NCBI GenBank assembly: GCA_964652775.1
Contig: CAZZAM010000005.1
Span: forward strand, 124,001-188,000
DNA length: 64,000 bases
Direction: 5' to 3'
From: UBA11346 sp038060575
Lineage (GTDB): Bacteria; Planctomycetota; UBA11346
The notes below the pieces were generated by a model. It did no database searches. It was not told the origin of the DNA and saw only the letters and a list, made by a program, of their open reading frames with translations. The position numbers and the translations under genes were made by a program. The first letter of the stretch is position 1, and the number at the start of each line of letters is the position of its first letter. Below are positions 25,441 to 34,426 of this stretch, one piece after another.

Positions 25441-25680
25441 ATGCCTATCACCATCAGTCCTACGACAGCGCACCTGGTCGACTACCTCAAATCGGTCGGC
25501 GGGTCTGATGTGCACACCTGCACCGATGCCAAAGGCGATCCCGACCCGCTTGCTGCCCGGAAGGTCGCAGAAGCCCTGCGCGAACGGCATGGATCTGAAG
25601 TTGGCGTCCTCATTTCGGTCGTTCAGCACGCTAACCGGGTCGTCGTCACGTTGCTCGACGATTCCCTAGCCAAACGCTAG
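25441..25680 (+). CDS. Small unidentified protein
   Basis: 79 aa from the ATG at 25441 (MPITISPTTAHLVDYLKS). Upstream in-frame codons have no better ribosome site. The composition is soluble and balanced, with a helix AARKVAEALRERHG and strands VGVLISVVQHANRVVVTLL. I recognise no family. It runs divergently from the rlmN operon and ends at a GCAGAGG-family element. It is probably real, given the protein-like ending, but short. Confidence 0.55.
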   Translation: MPITISPTTAHLVDYLKSVGGSDVHTCTDAKGDPDPLAARKVAEALRERHGSEVGVLISVVQHANRVVVTLLDDSLAKR

Positions 25681-25712
25681 TGTAACCCTCAAGCCGGTGT
25701 TTGGAAAAACTG

Positions 25713-25867
25713 CAAGGCAACCGCTGAGGCGCCGAGGCCGCTGAGATCGCAGAGGAGAGCAAGATTGGGTTATCACTCAGCGGATGATTAGCACCTGAGA
25801 CAGCCGTGTCTTCTAACCCAAGCCCTCTGCGACCTCTTCGTAACTCTGCGCCTCAGCGGTTGCCTTG
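25713..25867. repeat. Inverted-repeat element, GCAGAGG family
   Basis: The left arm is CAAGGCAACCGCTGAGGCGC, the right arm ends CCTCAGCGGTTGCCTTG. The flank GTGTTTGGAAAAACTG and the trailing GGATCGTGTTGTATT are shared with other copies. It fills the gap between two convergent genes, 32 bp after one stop and 17 bp from the other. Confidence 0.9.
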
Positions 25868-25884
25868 GATCGTGTTGTATTGGC

Positions 25885-26970
25885 TTACTTAGTTGCTGCA
25901 GCCGTCTGAGCTGCGCTCTGGATTCCTGATTCAAGATCACCGAACTTGCGCCCGTGCGGCAGATGACAGGCGCCATGCCCGTTCTTCGCCGCGTAGTTCT
26001 GGTGGTAGTCTTCGGCCTTCCAGAACGTCGGCGCTGATTCAACCACGGTGACCACTGGCCTCGGCAAGCGATGACTGGCATTGATCGCCGTGATGTAGGC
26101 CAAGGCGAGTTTACGTTGGTGATCGTCGTGAGTGAATACTGCTGAACGATACTGGTTGCCCACATCGGGGCCTTGACGATCCATTGTAGTCGGATCGTGG
26201 TTCTCAAAGAACACAGTCAGCAGTTTCACGTAACTGACTTTCGTCGGATCGAACGTTACCTGGCACACTTCAGCATGACCAGTTTCGTCCGTGCAGACAT
26301 CGCGATAGGTTGGGTTCTTGGTTTTTCCGCCCATGTAACCGACTTGCGCATCGACCACACCGGGCACGGCACGCAGGACCGCCTCGACGCCCCAGAAGCA
26401 ACCCGCTGCGAATGTCGCGGTTTGGGTTGTGCTTTTGGCTGCACGCGCCTGGAACACGAGCGACACCGCGTTGATGCAGTAACGCTGGCCGGTTGGCGCT
26501 GGGCCATCATCGAATTGGTGACCCAGGTGGCCACTGCAGCGCGCGCAGTGAACTTCGATCCGCTTCATGCCGTAGGCATTGTCCTCGCTTGACGCAACTG
26601 CTCCGGGAACCGGCTTGAAGAAACTCGGCCAGCCAGTGCCGGAATCGAACGCGGTGTCGCTGGTGAACAACTTCAACCCGCAGCCGGTGCAGGCGTAATC
26701 GCCAATGCCATTCGCCTTGAAGGTCGAGTAGCCGCCGCAGAACGCTGGCTCGGTACCATGACGACGCAGCACGTCGTACTGCTCGGGCGTCAGGCGCTGC
26801 TTCCATTGTGCATCAGTGAGTTTGGCCCAGTCGGGTTCGCTAACAGGCATGGTTGCTCCAGACGAAGATGATGAAACGGATGGCGGGGGTTGGGGCGCGG
26901 CTTCGCTACCGCATCCGACCATGAGCAGGCAGAGGCAGCAGATAATGAGGAGGCGCATGCGTGCCAGCAT
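25885..26970 (-). CDS. MsrB-MsrA fusion lipoprotein (methionine sulfoxide reductase)
   Basis: 361 aa from the ATG at 26970 (26958 is an alternative). N-terminal LLIICCLCLLMVGCGSE is a lipoprotein signal with the lipobox cysteine in VGCG, so the protein is membrane-anchored outside the inner membrane. MsrB comes first: zinc cysteines CTGC and CARC, FDSGTGWPSFF, GHLGHQFDDGP and catalytic Cys in RYCINAVSL. MsrA follows with catalytic Cys in AAGCFWGVE and ENHDPTTMDRQGPDVGNQYRS. It repairs both sulfoxide epimers of methionine in envelope proteins. MsrB-first order with a lipoprotein anchor is less common than MsrA-MsrB. It follows tilS in the same direction. Confidence 0.94.
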   Translation of the reverse strand: MLARMRLLIICCLCLLMVGCGSEAAPQPPPSVSSSSSGATMPVSEPDWAKLTDAQWKQRLTPEQYDVLRRHGTEPAFCGGYSTFKANGIGDYACTGCGLKLFTSDTAFDSGTGWPSFFKPVPGAVASSEDNAYGMKRIEVHCARCSGHLGHQFDDGPAPTGQRYCINAVSLVFQARAAKSTTQTATFAAGCFWGVEAVLRAVPGVVDAQVGYMGGKTKNPTYRDVCTDETGHAEVCQVTFDPTKVSYVKLLTVFFENHDPTTMDRQGPDVGNQYRSAVFTHDDHQRKLALAYITAINASHRLPRPVVTVVESAPTFWKAEDYHQNYAAKNGHGACHLPHGRKFGDLESGIQSAAQTAAATK

Positions 26971-27045
26971 GGCTGGTTTGGGCGCAGGTAAAACGGCGAG
27001 CATGGGTTGTCTCCACACCGCTTTGTCGAGCGTAGCCAATGAACC

Positions 27046-28008
27046 TTACGCCGCATTCCAGACCACTGCCCGCCCCCGCCGCAGAAACAACCACGGACCC
27101 AGACGCAGGCGTCGGCCGGGTGGCCCAACCAGCAAATCATTCAGCAATCGCAGTCGATTTCGATCAGCAGGGATAGCCAATCTGGCCAACAACCGTCTCC
27201 AGCACGCCGCCCGCGGTGCCGCCGCCAGGGCCAACAGCTCAGCCGCCGGCAATCCCCCATCACCGTGCAGATGCGCCACCGCGCGCTCGGCCACCGATCG
27301 CGCGGCACGCCCGCGCTGGGCCAATGCGACCAATGCCTCTGCGATACCTGGACAGTGACGCTCCCATTCCGGCAGCACCGTATGACGGAGATAGTTGCGC
27401 CTAAAACGCTGGTCCACATTGCTCGCATCGTCGCGCCACGGCAGACCGCGTGCTCGACAATGAACGTGCAACTCGGCCCGCGTGGTCGCTAGCAACGGTC
27501 GCAGCAAACGAATGCCCGGAGCCAACTCACGATCATCCGCCATGCCCACCGGACCTTCGGGACCGCAACCGCGCAGAATCTGCAGCAATGCGGTCTCAGC
27601 CTGATCGTCACGATGATGCGCCGTACACGCTGCGACTGCGCCGTGTGCGTGACAACACGCGATCAGCCGTTCATAGCGCACGCGCCGACCGGCCTCTTCG
27701 ATCCCGTCACCACGATCGTGGGCGCGCGCGTCAATCCGCTCGGCAACACACGGCACGGCGAATCGCTGCGCCAGTGCAATCACCGCCGCCGCGTCATCAG
27801 CCGATTCGGAGCGCAAGGCGTGATCAAGATGCCAGACGACGAGACGGAAACGACCGTCAGTGACCAACAAATCAAGCAAGGCGACGCTGTCAGCACCACC
27901 GCTGACGGCGACGACAACGCACGAATCAGGAGCGAAATCAGGTGGAATGGCAAGCTGTGGCACAGGCGCGTTGTCCGCGACCTGCGGCGACAGGCAATGA
28001 CCACTCAA
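27046..28008 (-). CDS. tilS: tRNA(Ile)-lysidine synthase
   Basis: 320 aa. It attaches lysine to C34 of tRNA-Ile(CAU) so that it reads AUA; ATP-dependent, cytoplasmic. The PP-loop is VVVAVSGGADSVALLDLL near residue 33. Further family motifs are WHLDHALR, EEAGRRVRYERL, TAHHRDDQAETALLQILRG and NYLRHTVLP. It is a short form without an obvious full TilS C-terminal domain. It lies between the unidentified 622-aa exported protein (10 bp upstream) and the MsrBA gene, all in one direction, so an operon is likely. Confidence 0.95.
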   Translation of the reverse strand: MSGHCLSPQVADNAPVPQLAIPPDFAPDSCVVVAVSGGADSVALLDLLVTDGRFRLVVWHLDHALRSESADDAAAVIALAQRFAVPCVAERIDARAHDRGDGIEEAGRRVRYERLIACCHAHGAVAACTAHHRDDQAETALLQILRGCGPEGPVGMADDRELAPGIRLLRPLLATTRAELHVHCRARGLPWRDDASNVDQRFRRNYLRHTVLPEWERHCPGIAEALVALAQRGRAARSVAERAVAHLHGDGGLPAAELLALAAAPRAACWRRLLARLAIPADRNRLRLLNDLLVGPPGRRLRLGPWLFLRRGRAVVWNAA

Positions 28009-28018
28009 TCCGGGGGCG

Positions 28019-29887
28019 TCAGAATAGCGGCTTACCTACTTCGCCAGCAGATTCGCTAACTGGCTCCACCGGTACCGTCCAATCTTTCATCTGAATACCA
28101 CCTTGGGCCGCTTTCGGCAACGCGGCAAGGCGTTTAGCCTCAACCCACAAAGTCACGGCCTGCGGACTCTTGATGAAGGCGACGTGACCATCTCCATAAC
28201 ACACCATGCTTCCTTTGCCGCGATTGCAGGCCGGATCCTGCACGATAATCGGCTGGATTGCCTTGGCCGCGGGATCTGGGCGAACGTAGAGGAATGGCTC
28301 GGCTATCTCAGGATGGCCGGGAGATTGGAATAACTTATCACTCAATTCACCCTCGTGAAATTTCTTCACTTCCGCGAAATCAGCCGGCCAACGGCCGTCG
28401 TTTTCGTTTCCATACACCATCATTCCTATGGTGATTTGACGCATGTTGTTGCCAGCATTCGCCCGACGCGCGTTCTCACGCACCAAGGTGATCGCCGGTA
28501 AGGTCATGCCAGCCAGGACTGACACGCCGGCAAAATTCGCGACAATGCCGTTCTCGCCATGGATGTGCAGGCCTTCTTTCTCCGACCGTGCCACCATCGA
28601 ACTGGGCAACAGATACGGTATAGCTGCGATCAAGGCCGACTGCACCGAGGTGAACAACCGCCGCGCATCCTTGTCCTTCGTCATATTGGCGCCGATCATC
28701 GGCAAGAGGCCAACCAACATCTGCATCTGCGCCTTGTTGTCATTCCACAGCAATCCGATTGCGCCAGCGGACTTCGGCCATACGCGCTCAACCGGGAATT
28801 TTTCAGCTTTGTCAGAGACCAATGATTCGATCAACACCTGATCCGTACTGATCAACCAGCGCGTCGCCGTGCGGCGAATAGATACCGAAATCGGCATCTG
28901 CGGTGGGGTCGGCACGATCACCGATTGGGTCCGGGCCTGGGCAACGGTTTGCGCCCCTGTCCCTGGCATCATTTGCTCAAACACGCTTGTCACCACGGCA
29001 TCAAGAGCCTTGCTTCCTGGCAACGTCAAGGTGAAGCACGGAAACGGCACACCGCTAGTCGTGGCAAATACGATCGTCCCGTCAAACCCACCGAGCATGT
29101 CGTCCAGTCCCATGGAGATTTCCTGCTTCGCCATCGCATCAAAGCGAGCGAGATCCCGCTCAGCTCCAACTGCGGCCGCGATCTCGTGGACCACGCGGAC
29201 CAGCGCCTTGCCGTCAACGCCAACTGCCATGATCCCCATCGGACGCTCGGGAAATCCGGCCAACGCGCTGGAATCGATTGTTTTCAGCGGTAGTTTCGCG
29301 CCGCTCACCACCATCTGTTCACGTATGCCGCCAGGGAATGCCGTGGCAGAGGCGTCCAGTTTACTGAGTCCGAGAATCGCCAGAACCTGTCGTGTCGGCT
29401 GTACCGCGTCCAGCGGCAACGTGGACATAAGCGACTCGACATTGATCACCCAGCGCAGATCGCTGTCGGCATCACCCGGAATAACTGGCGGCAGTCCTAA
29501 CGCATCTGTCTTACCCACCAGCAACCACTCGCCTTCGCGGCGCAGAGCGACCTCTTCAAGAGCAGCCGGATCATGCCCCGCAGGAACCCGTAGCGCTATC
29601 CGCGCCTGTGAATCTCCGGGCTTTCCGGGAATCAAAGTCAGATCACAACGCGCCTCGCGAACCTGCCCGATCATCGCCATCCATGCCGCGTCAGCACCGG
29701 GCAGAGCGGTCAGATCTGAACGTAGCTTCTGCACCGCCGGCAACCGCCAGATCTTGCCGTATGGGCCGGCGGCGACGCGTTCACCGGTACGAACCAGATC
29801 CGGCATGGCGAGTTGAGCGAATGGCGCTGGAGCATCACCAGCAGTTAATGCCGCGACGAAGATGGAGGCAAGGGCACAGTGACGCAT
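28019..29887 (-). CDS. Exported protein with pilin-like C-terminal segment (H-X9-DG style)
   Basis: 622 aa from the ATG at 29887 (AAAGGA 6 bp upstream). A signal peptide (RHCALASIFVAALTAG) comes first. The first 450 residues are an alpha/beta domain I do not recognise. Then VLAGMTLPAITLVRENARRA and NNMRQITIGMMVYGNENDGR follow, resembling the hydrophobic helix and following segment of pseudopilin-like DUF1559 proteins, and MVCYGDGHVAFIK resembles their H-X9-DG tail. Here the pilin-like part is internal, not N-terminal. The family is abundant in Planctomycetota and Lentisphaerota. It heads the tilS-msrBA gene series. Function unknown. Confidence 0.75.
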   Translation of the reverse strand: MRHCALASIFVAALTAGDAPAPFAQLAMPDLVRTGERVAAGPYGKIWRLPAVQKLRSDLTALPGADAAWMAMIGQVREARCDLTLIPGKPGDSQARIALRVPAGHDPAALEEVALRREGEWLLVGKTDALGLPPVIPGDADSDLRWVINVESLMSTLPLDAVQPTRQVLAILGLSKLDASATAFPGGIREQMVVSGAKLPLKTIDSSALAGFPERPMGIMAVGVDGKALVRVVHEIAAAVGAERDLARFDAMAKQEISMGLDDMLGGFDGTIVFATTSGVPFPCFTLTLPGSKALDAVVTSVFEQMMPGTGAQTVAQARTQSVIVPTPPQMPISVSIRRTATRWLISTDQVLIESLVSDKAEKFPVERVWPKSAGAIGLLWNDNKAQMQMLVGLLPMIGANMTKDKDARRLFTSVQSALIAAIPYLLPSSMVARSEKEGLHIHGENGIVANFAGVSVLAGMTLPAITLVRENARRANAGNNMRQITIGMMVYGNENDGRWPADFAEVKKFHEGELSDKLFQSPGHPEIAEPFLYVRPDPAAKAIQPIIVQDPACNRGKGSMVCYGDGHVAFIKSPQAVTLWVEAKRLAALPKAAQGGIQMKDWTVPVEPVSESAGEVGKPLF

Positions 29888-30011
29888 GTAAGGTCCTTTG
29901 GGCTTGATGTTCAAACTACGGTGGGCGGTTCTGCTGCTGACTCACTCGGCTTACCGAAGTTTACCGCCACTTGGCATGTCAGTGAATCAGAGGACATACA
30001 AACCTCGGGTG

Positions 30012-30587
30012 TCAAAGATTGGTGACGACAAGCGTGTTACGATCCACCAATTCTGCCGCGCGCACTTTGGTGCCGGGTGCAATCGGAGTTTCTCCATGAC
30101 TGATAGCCGCAACGGTGCAGAGCTGGCCTTGGACGAGGATCTCGACCTGCCCGCCGACGCCGGCATGCGGTGGCACCGTGACATAAACAGTGGCGACCAA
30201 CCCAATGGCGTTGCTCAGATCGCGCGAGCCCTCATGAGCGAGCCGACGCAGGTTGCGCATCAACCACAGGATCATCGCTGCCAGCGCGAGGCCTGCGATC
30301 GTCGCCAAGATCAGGGCAAGCATCTGGCCGCCGTCAGCCGTGAGCACGATGACGCCGGTCCAGCCAAAGCCGGCGAGGAACGCCGTGATCGTCCGCGCGG
30401 ACAAGAGGCTCAATCCCGACGGGTGATCACCTGCGCCACCGTGCTCAAGATCCCCGGTCGCCAGATCGTGCCTTCCAACTCCGGCAAAGAGCAGCATCGT
30501 TTGCACGATCAGCACCACGGTCGAGAAAATCGCCAAGCCGTACAATACCTGCAGCAGCGGCGTCAATGCATTCCACCAGTCGCTCAT
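30012..30587 (-). CDS. NfeD/YqiJ-like membrane protein with OB-fold
   Basis: 191 aa. Three hydrophobic helices (VLYGLAIFSTVVLIVQTML; ITAFLAGFGWTGVIVLTA; MLALILATIAGLALAAMIL) are followed by a C-terminal beta-rich domain (GLVATVYVTVPPHAGVGGQV, then TVAAIS, TPIAPGTKVRAAELVD) typical of the OB-fold of NfeD-like proteins. These usually accompany flotillin/SPFH proteins; none is adjacent here, so the partner would be elsewhere. It lies between the sirtuin gene and the pilin-like protein gene on the same strand. Confidence 0.8.
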   Translation of the reverse strand: MSDWWNALTPLLQVLYGLAIFSTVVLIVQTMLLFAGVGRHDLATGDLEHGGAGDHPSGLSLLSARTITAFLAGFGWTGVIVLTADGGQMLALILATIAGLALAAMILWLMRNLRRLAHEGSRDLSNAIGLVATVYVTVPPHAGVGGQVEILVQGQLCTVAAISHGETPIAPGTKVRAAELVDRNTLVVTNL

Positions 30588-30683
30588 GGCGTGGGACCCT
30601 AGTATCCCTAGTACGCCGGTGCAAGCTGCACGCTCAGTAAAAACACGTAGATTCTTGGCAACGCCATACGCCGCTACTCGTAG

Positions 30684-31466
30684 CTACCCCTGCCGACTTT
30701 GTTGCTCGCGCATGATGGATGAGGTCAACAAGTCGATCATCGGCGGGAGGAGGACCTTTGCTGAACCGCGTAGTGAACAGGCAACCACATTGGACAGCGG
30801 TGTCTCTTCAGGATTTACCTCGACCACGGGATGCCCATGGCTCTGCAGATCCACCGGAATACCGGCCGCTGGCTGAACCATGGCGGAGGAACCAATCACT
30901 AAACATCCATCAGCATGAAACGCGTGCATTCGATCAAGCGCGGACTTGGGCAACGACTCACCGAACCACACCGATCCCGGCCGCACCCGGGCGGCGCACT
31001 GCGGACACGGCATGAGGCTCAGGGCGTTATCAACATGGTCATCACCAGACCAGGCGCACACCGAGCAGCGCGTCGTGAACAGCGCACCGTGCAGATGCAG
31101 CACGTCACTCACACCGGCGCGCTCCAGCAGATCGTCTTCGTTGGTCGTTGCGATGAGTACGGTCGCCGCTGGAAAATGTCGTTGCAGCAAAGCGATCGAC
31201 CGCTGACCAACATGTGGTTCACAGTTGGCGATGTGCAGACGACGTTCACGGTACCAGTCCCACACCAACTCGGGATCGCGTTCAAAGCCGCCGGGCGTGG
31301 CCAGATCCTCGGCCTTGTGGTCATTCCACAGACCGCCTTCGCCACGAAAGGTCGGAACTCCAGCGTCTGCTGACAGTCCAGCACCAGCCAGCACCAACAG
31401 CCGTTTGGCTGGAGCCAGCAGACGAACCGCCTTGTCGATGATCACCCGTTGGCCGGAATCACCCAT
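30684..31466 (-). CDS. Sir2-family NAD-dependent protein deacylase
   Basis: 260 aa. It removes acyl groups from lysine while consuming NAD. Family motifs in order: LVLAGAGLSADAGVPTFRG (NAD site), ATTNEDDLLERAG, catalytic His in LHLHGALF, zinc ligands CSVCAW and CPQCAA, RPGSVWFGESLP, GSSAMVQPAAGIP and VEVNPEET. The segment WDWYRERR fits the Tyr/Arg pair of class III (SIRT5/CobB-like) enzymes, which prefer acidic acyl groups such as succinyl. Length is normal. It starts 2 bp after the stop of the upstream exported protein, so the two are probably one operon. Confidence 0.94.
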   Translation of the reverse strand: MGDSGQRVIIDKAVRLLAPAKRLLVLAGAGLSADAGVPTFRGEGGLWNDHKAEDLATPGGFERDPELVWDWYRERRLHIANCEPHVGQRSIALLQRHFPAATVLIATTNEDDLLERAGVSDVLHLHGALFTTRCSVCAWSGDDHVDNALSLMPCPQCAARVRPGSVWFGESLPKSALDRMHAFHADGCLVIGSSAMVQPAAGIPVDLQSHGHPVVEVNPEETPLSNVVACSLRGSAKVLLPPMIDLLTSSIMREQQSRQG

Positions 31467-31468
31467 GC

Positions 31469-32251
31469 TCAGCGTTCCGGAGCCGCGTCAGCCACGCCCG
31501 CTTCAAGCTGGGGCACCAACAGACCATCAGCTGGAAACGCTGGTATTTTTGCGCGAATCGCATCGCTGAGCCGACGTTTCAACGCCGCCTGATCGGGATC
31601 AACAAACATGCTCGGCTCGACCCCGCGCATTGCGCCCAACACGGCGTCCTGCATGAGCGGCGCCTGGGCTTCAATCGCCTTGGCTTGCGCGCCATCAGCG
31701 AAAGCGACAGCCAATCCAATCGTCAACTGACGACGTCCGGAACCGACAATCATCCGTGAGATCGTGAATGGTGGCAAACGCACGATCACGGGACCGCTGA
31801 TCGGTATAGGCGATGGAGCGATTGGGGACACGGTTCCCGTCGTCGGTTGCGCCACTAATTGGGCTGCGGGTTCGGCCTTGTATGCGAGGAGATCCAGGGC
31901 GATGGCGTTGCGCGCGGCAGAACTCACCCGTTCTGGCAAGGCGGCCAGCACATCGGCCAAGGCTTCGCGAGCAACCATGGCACGAATCAACACTTGGCGG
32001 ATGCGGTCCTCCTCAGGTCGCGACAACGTTCCTGATTTGCCATCGGCGGTGAACTCGCGTGCCTTGGCGTGACGCACGGCCACCAGTAAGAGCGCGTCGA
32101 GATCGCGCTGGCGGTAGGTGAACACACCTTCGGCAACGATCGCGGCTGATGGGTCTGGTGTCGTAGCAGCAGCGGTAGCTGATGGAGCGACGGGAACGGC
32201 CTCACCAGCGATAGCCGCGGCGGCCACACAACTCAGGAATAGGGAACGCAT
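31469..32251 (-). CDS. Exported protein with FliL-like C-terminal region
   Basis: 260 aa. The signal peptide MRSLFLSCVAAAAIAGEA is followed by an Ala/Pro-rich linker and a helical middle (TYRQRDLDALLLVAVRHA). The last 100 residues (VIVRLPPFTISRMIV, QLTIGLAVAFADG, LMQDAVLGAMRGVEPSMF) recall the periplasmic domain of FliL, the flagellar stator-associated protein, but without its usual transmembrane anchor. The resemblance is by pattern only. It is 2 bp upstream of the sirtuin gene. No flagellar gene is in the window. Confidence 0.7.
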   Translation of the reverse strand: MRSLFLSCVAAAAIAGEAVPVAPSATAAATTPDPSAAIVAEGVFTYRQRDLDALLLVAVRHAKAREFTADGKSGTLSRPEEDRIRQVLIRAMVAREALADVLAALPERVSSAARNAIALDLLAYKAEPAAQLVAQPTTGTVSPIAPSPIPISGPVIVRLPPFTISRMIVGSGRRQLTIGLAVAFADGAQAKAIEAQAPLMQDAVLGAMRGVEPSMFVDPDQAALKRRLSDAIRAKIPAFPADGLLVPQLEAGVADAAPER

Positions 32252-32327
32252 GGCCGACAGGCTAACGGGAATTCAAGAAACAGCAGCCAGTGGTTTACGT
32301 GGCAGACAGGCTGTCACTGACACCTGG

Positions 32328-32438
32328 GGAATGCTGGAATGCTGGAATGCTGGAATGCAACGCATCCAAACGGGCCCACAATGCCTTGTGCGGAGTCGAA
32401 CATTCCAGCATTCCAGCATTCAAACATTCCAGCATTCC
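32328..32438. repeat. GGAATGCT tandem-arm inverted repeat, copy 2
   Basis: The left arm has about 3.75 GGAATGCT units (32328-32357). The right arm has complementary units at 32401-32438, interrupted by CAAA. Its right edge is 3 bp after the stop of the siroheme reductase gene; its left edge is about 75 bp upstream of the FliL-like gene. It shares arms but not loop sequence with copy 1. Confidence 0.85.
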
Positions 32439-32441
32439 TGC

Positions 32442-34187
32442 TCAGGACATACACTCGCCAGCCCCAAGCTCGTCGAGGGTAAACAACTTATCGGCACCGA
32501 TGTCGTGCAGATCAGCCTCGGAGAGTTGCTCGGGTTTGATACTGCATATCGGTTCAATGCGAGCCTTGAGTGCGTCCTTGGCCGCCTTGGCCGCCGGTTT
32601 TTCAAGCCCAGCACCAACGCTCTGGCGGAGCCACTGGGCGAAGGTCTGGTTCGGCGCGCGCTCGGCCAGGTACCAGCCACTGAGAGCGGCCACGACGTCA
32701 GCAACCTTGCGGGCTGGTACTCGGCAAACCATCGTGGCGTGAAATACTTTCGCGCCTTCATCACCACCGCCAACCATCAGCACGTAGTGCGGCACCAGCT
32801 TGTCGCCAATCTTCGCGGCTGCGCCGTGGAGACCGATGCTGCCAATGTGATGCTGACCGCAGGAGTTGGGACAGCCGGAAATATTGATGCGTCCGCCGAC
32901 GCGCACTGGATCGATGCCCTTGTCGGCCAGACTACGGGCAATCTCTTTGGCGAGATTCTTCGACAGCGTGATGCCAAGTTGGCAGGTACTGGCACCTGGG
33001 CAACTGACTACGTCGGTGAGACTGTGGGCCGCACCGGTGTAACCCAGTTCGGACAACGCACGGAAGAGTTCGGTCAATTGGGCCAAACGCACGCGGCGGA
33101 AGATCAGGTTCTGATCGTTGGTCGAACGTATGTCTCCTTCCGAGAATTGCTCGGCCAGCGACGCCAGCGCACGCATGGAAGCAGCAGGAACGTCACCTCC
33201 GGGAATGCACAGGCTGACCACGGCGAGTCCCGATTCGCGGTGCGCACGGACATTGGCCGAACGCCACGCGCCTTCAGCACCGGTTGCGGGCGGAATCACA
33301 CTTGGATTCGCCGCCAGCAAACGATCAGGCAGCGTGCGACCAACGAGACCATCGGTGCGCACGTTGGCGAGTTCCTCCTCGACCAACTGCAGGAATCCCG
33401 CCTCGCCCTTCGCCCGCAGCACGTACTTGAGTCGCGCCTTGGCGCGGTTCTGACGGTCGCCGTGCTTGTGATGCACGCGGACCATGGCGTCGCACAGCGG
33501 GACCACGTCCTCTTTCGCGCAGAAACTGCGGATCACAATCGGTGCCACGGGCGTCGCACCGAGTCCGGCGCCACCGACCACGCGGAAACCCTCACGACCG
33601 TTTTCCACGATCGCGGTGATGCCGACATCTTGAATATTGGTTTGACCCAGCGCGTCGGCATCCGAACCCGAGAACGCGATCTTGAACTTACGCGGCAGAT
33701 TCGCACTACGTGGACCACGCAGGAAATGCTGGAAAACCGCTTCGGCGTACGGCTCGATGGCGAACGGTTCGTCACTGCGCGTACCGGCGAGCGGACTGCC
33801 GCATACGGCACGAACCGCATTGCCGCACGCTTCACGCGTGGTCAAGCCAGCTTCTTCGAGTGAGCGCAACAATGCGGGCGTGTCATCGAGTTGCACGTAA
33901 TGGAATTGGATCGCTTGCCTGGTGGTGATGTGACTAATGCCATTGGTGTACTTCTCGCTGGCATCAGCCAACGCGCGCAACTGATGCGGTGTCACCTTGC
34001 CGTACTTGAGTTTGATCCGCACCATCTGATTGGTGCCAGCCTGACGCTGTCCGTACACGCCGTGAACCAGACGGAACGGTTTGAAATCCTTGTCTGGATC
34101 AATGGCCCCCGCATGCAGGGCTGCGACGGTGGACTGGAATTTCTGGAGTTCGTTCTCAACGGCTCCGGACAGGACGGTGGTGCTCAT
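32442..34187 (-). CDS. Ferredoxin-type siroheme nitrite/sulfite reductase
   Basis: 581 aa, cytoplasmic. It carries out six-electron reduction of sulfite to sulfide or nitrite to ammonia. Two ferredoxin-like half-domains and two siroheme domains alternate. Cluster ligands are SCPGASTCQLG (near 395-401) and SGCPNSCGQH (near 437-441), which hold the 4Fe-4S cluster bridged to siroheme. RQAIQFHYVQL in the N-terminal part is a siroheme-contact region. About 60 residues after the core are Ala/Lys-rich. No sulfate or nitrate gene is adjacent, so the substrate is undecided; the ferredoxin-dependent length (about 570) fits either. Confidence 0.88.
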   Translation of the reverse strand: MSTTVLSGAVENELQKFQSTVAALHAGAIDPDKDFKPFRLVHGVYGQRQAGTNQMVRIKLKYGKVTPHQLRALADASEKYTNGISHITTRQAIQFHYVQLDDTPALLRSLEEAGLTTREACGNAVRAVCGSPLAGTRSDEPFAIEPYAEAVFQHFLRGPRSANLPRKFKIAFSGSDADALGQTNIQDVGITAIVENGREGFRVVGGAGLGATPVAPIVIRSFCAKEDVVPLCDAMVRVHHKHGDRQNRAKARLKYVLRAKGEAGFLQLVEEELANVRTDGLVGRTLPDRLLAANPSVIPPATGAEGAWRSANVRAHRESGLAVVSLCIPGGDVPAASMRALASLAEQFSEGDIRSTNDQNLIFRRVRLAQLTELFRALSELGYTGAAHSLTDVVSCPGASTCQLGITLSKNLAKEIARSLADKGIDPVRVGGRINISGCPNSCGQHHIGSIGLHGAAAKIGDKLVPHYVLMVGGGDEGAKVFHATMVCRVPARKVADVVAALSGWYLAERAPNQTFAQWLRQSVGAGLEKPAAKAAKDALKARIEPICSIKPEQLSEADLHDIGADKLFTLDELGAGECMS

Positions 34188-34206
34188 GGCTGCAGGTCGT
34201 ACTCGC

Positions 34207-34320
34207 CTACCGGACTAGCCGCAATGCAAACGCCAGCGCCCGGTCATGCGTTCTGGGTATGGCGAGAAACTTTCCCCCATCGTCAACGATGGGGCTGGCG
34301 CCGAGTGGTGGTGGCGGCAT
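34207..34320 (-). CDS. Doubtful short frame in the leader of the siroheme reductase gene
   Basis: 37 aa starting MPPPPLGASPIVDD and ending ALAFALRLVR, between the reductase start (34187) and the gene upstream. No ribosome site is visible. It overlaps a hairpin CCCATCG-TCAA-CGATGGG (about 34275-34292), and another pair GGGTAGGCC/GGCC with CTACGG lies at 34393-34424. This 240-bp leader could carry a structured regulatory RNA instead of a peptide. Neither is proved. Confidence 0.2.
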   Translation of the reverse strand: MPPPPLGASPIVDDGGKFLAIPRTHDRALAFALRLVR

Positions 34321-34426
34321 ACAATCGGCGCAGCCGATGCCGCCACGATTCGCAAGCGTCAGCGCCGCGAATCGAGCCACGACAAAGCCAGGGGTAGGCC
34401 GAAGGCCGTAGGGCGAAGCCCTGAAA

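Noticed and set aside
32118..33863. 581-codon plus-strand frame opposite the siroheme reductase
   Set aside because: It is an antisense shadow: the minus-strand frame has clear cluster and siroheme motifs, and this one has none and runs through the GGAATGCT repeat.
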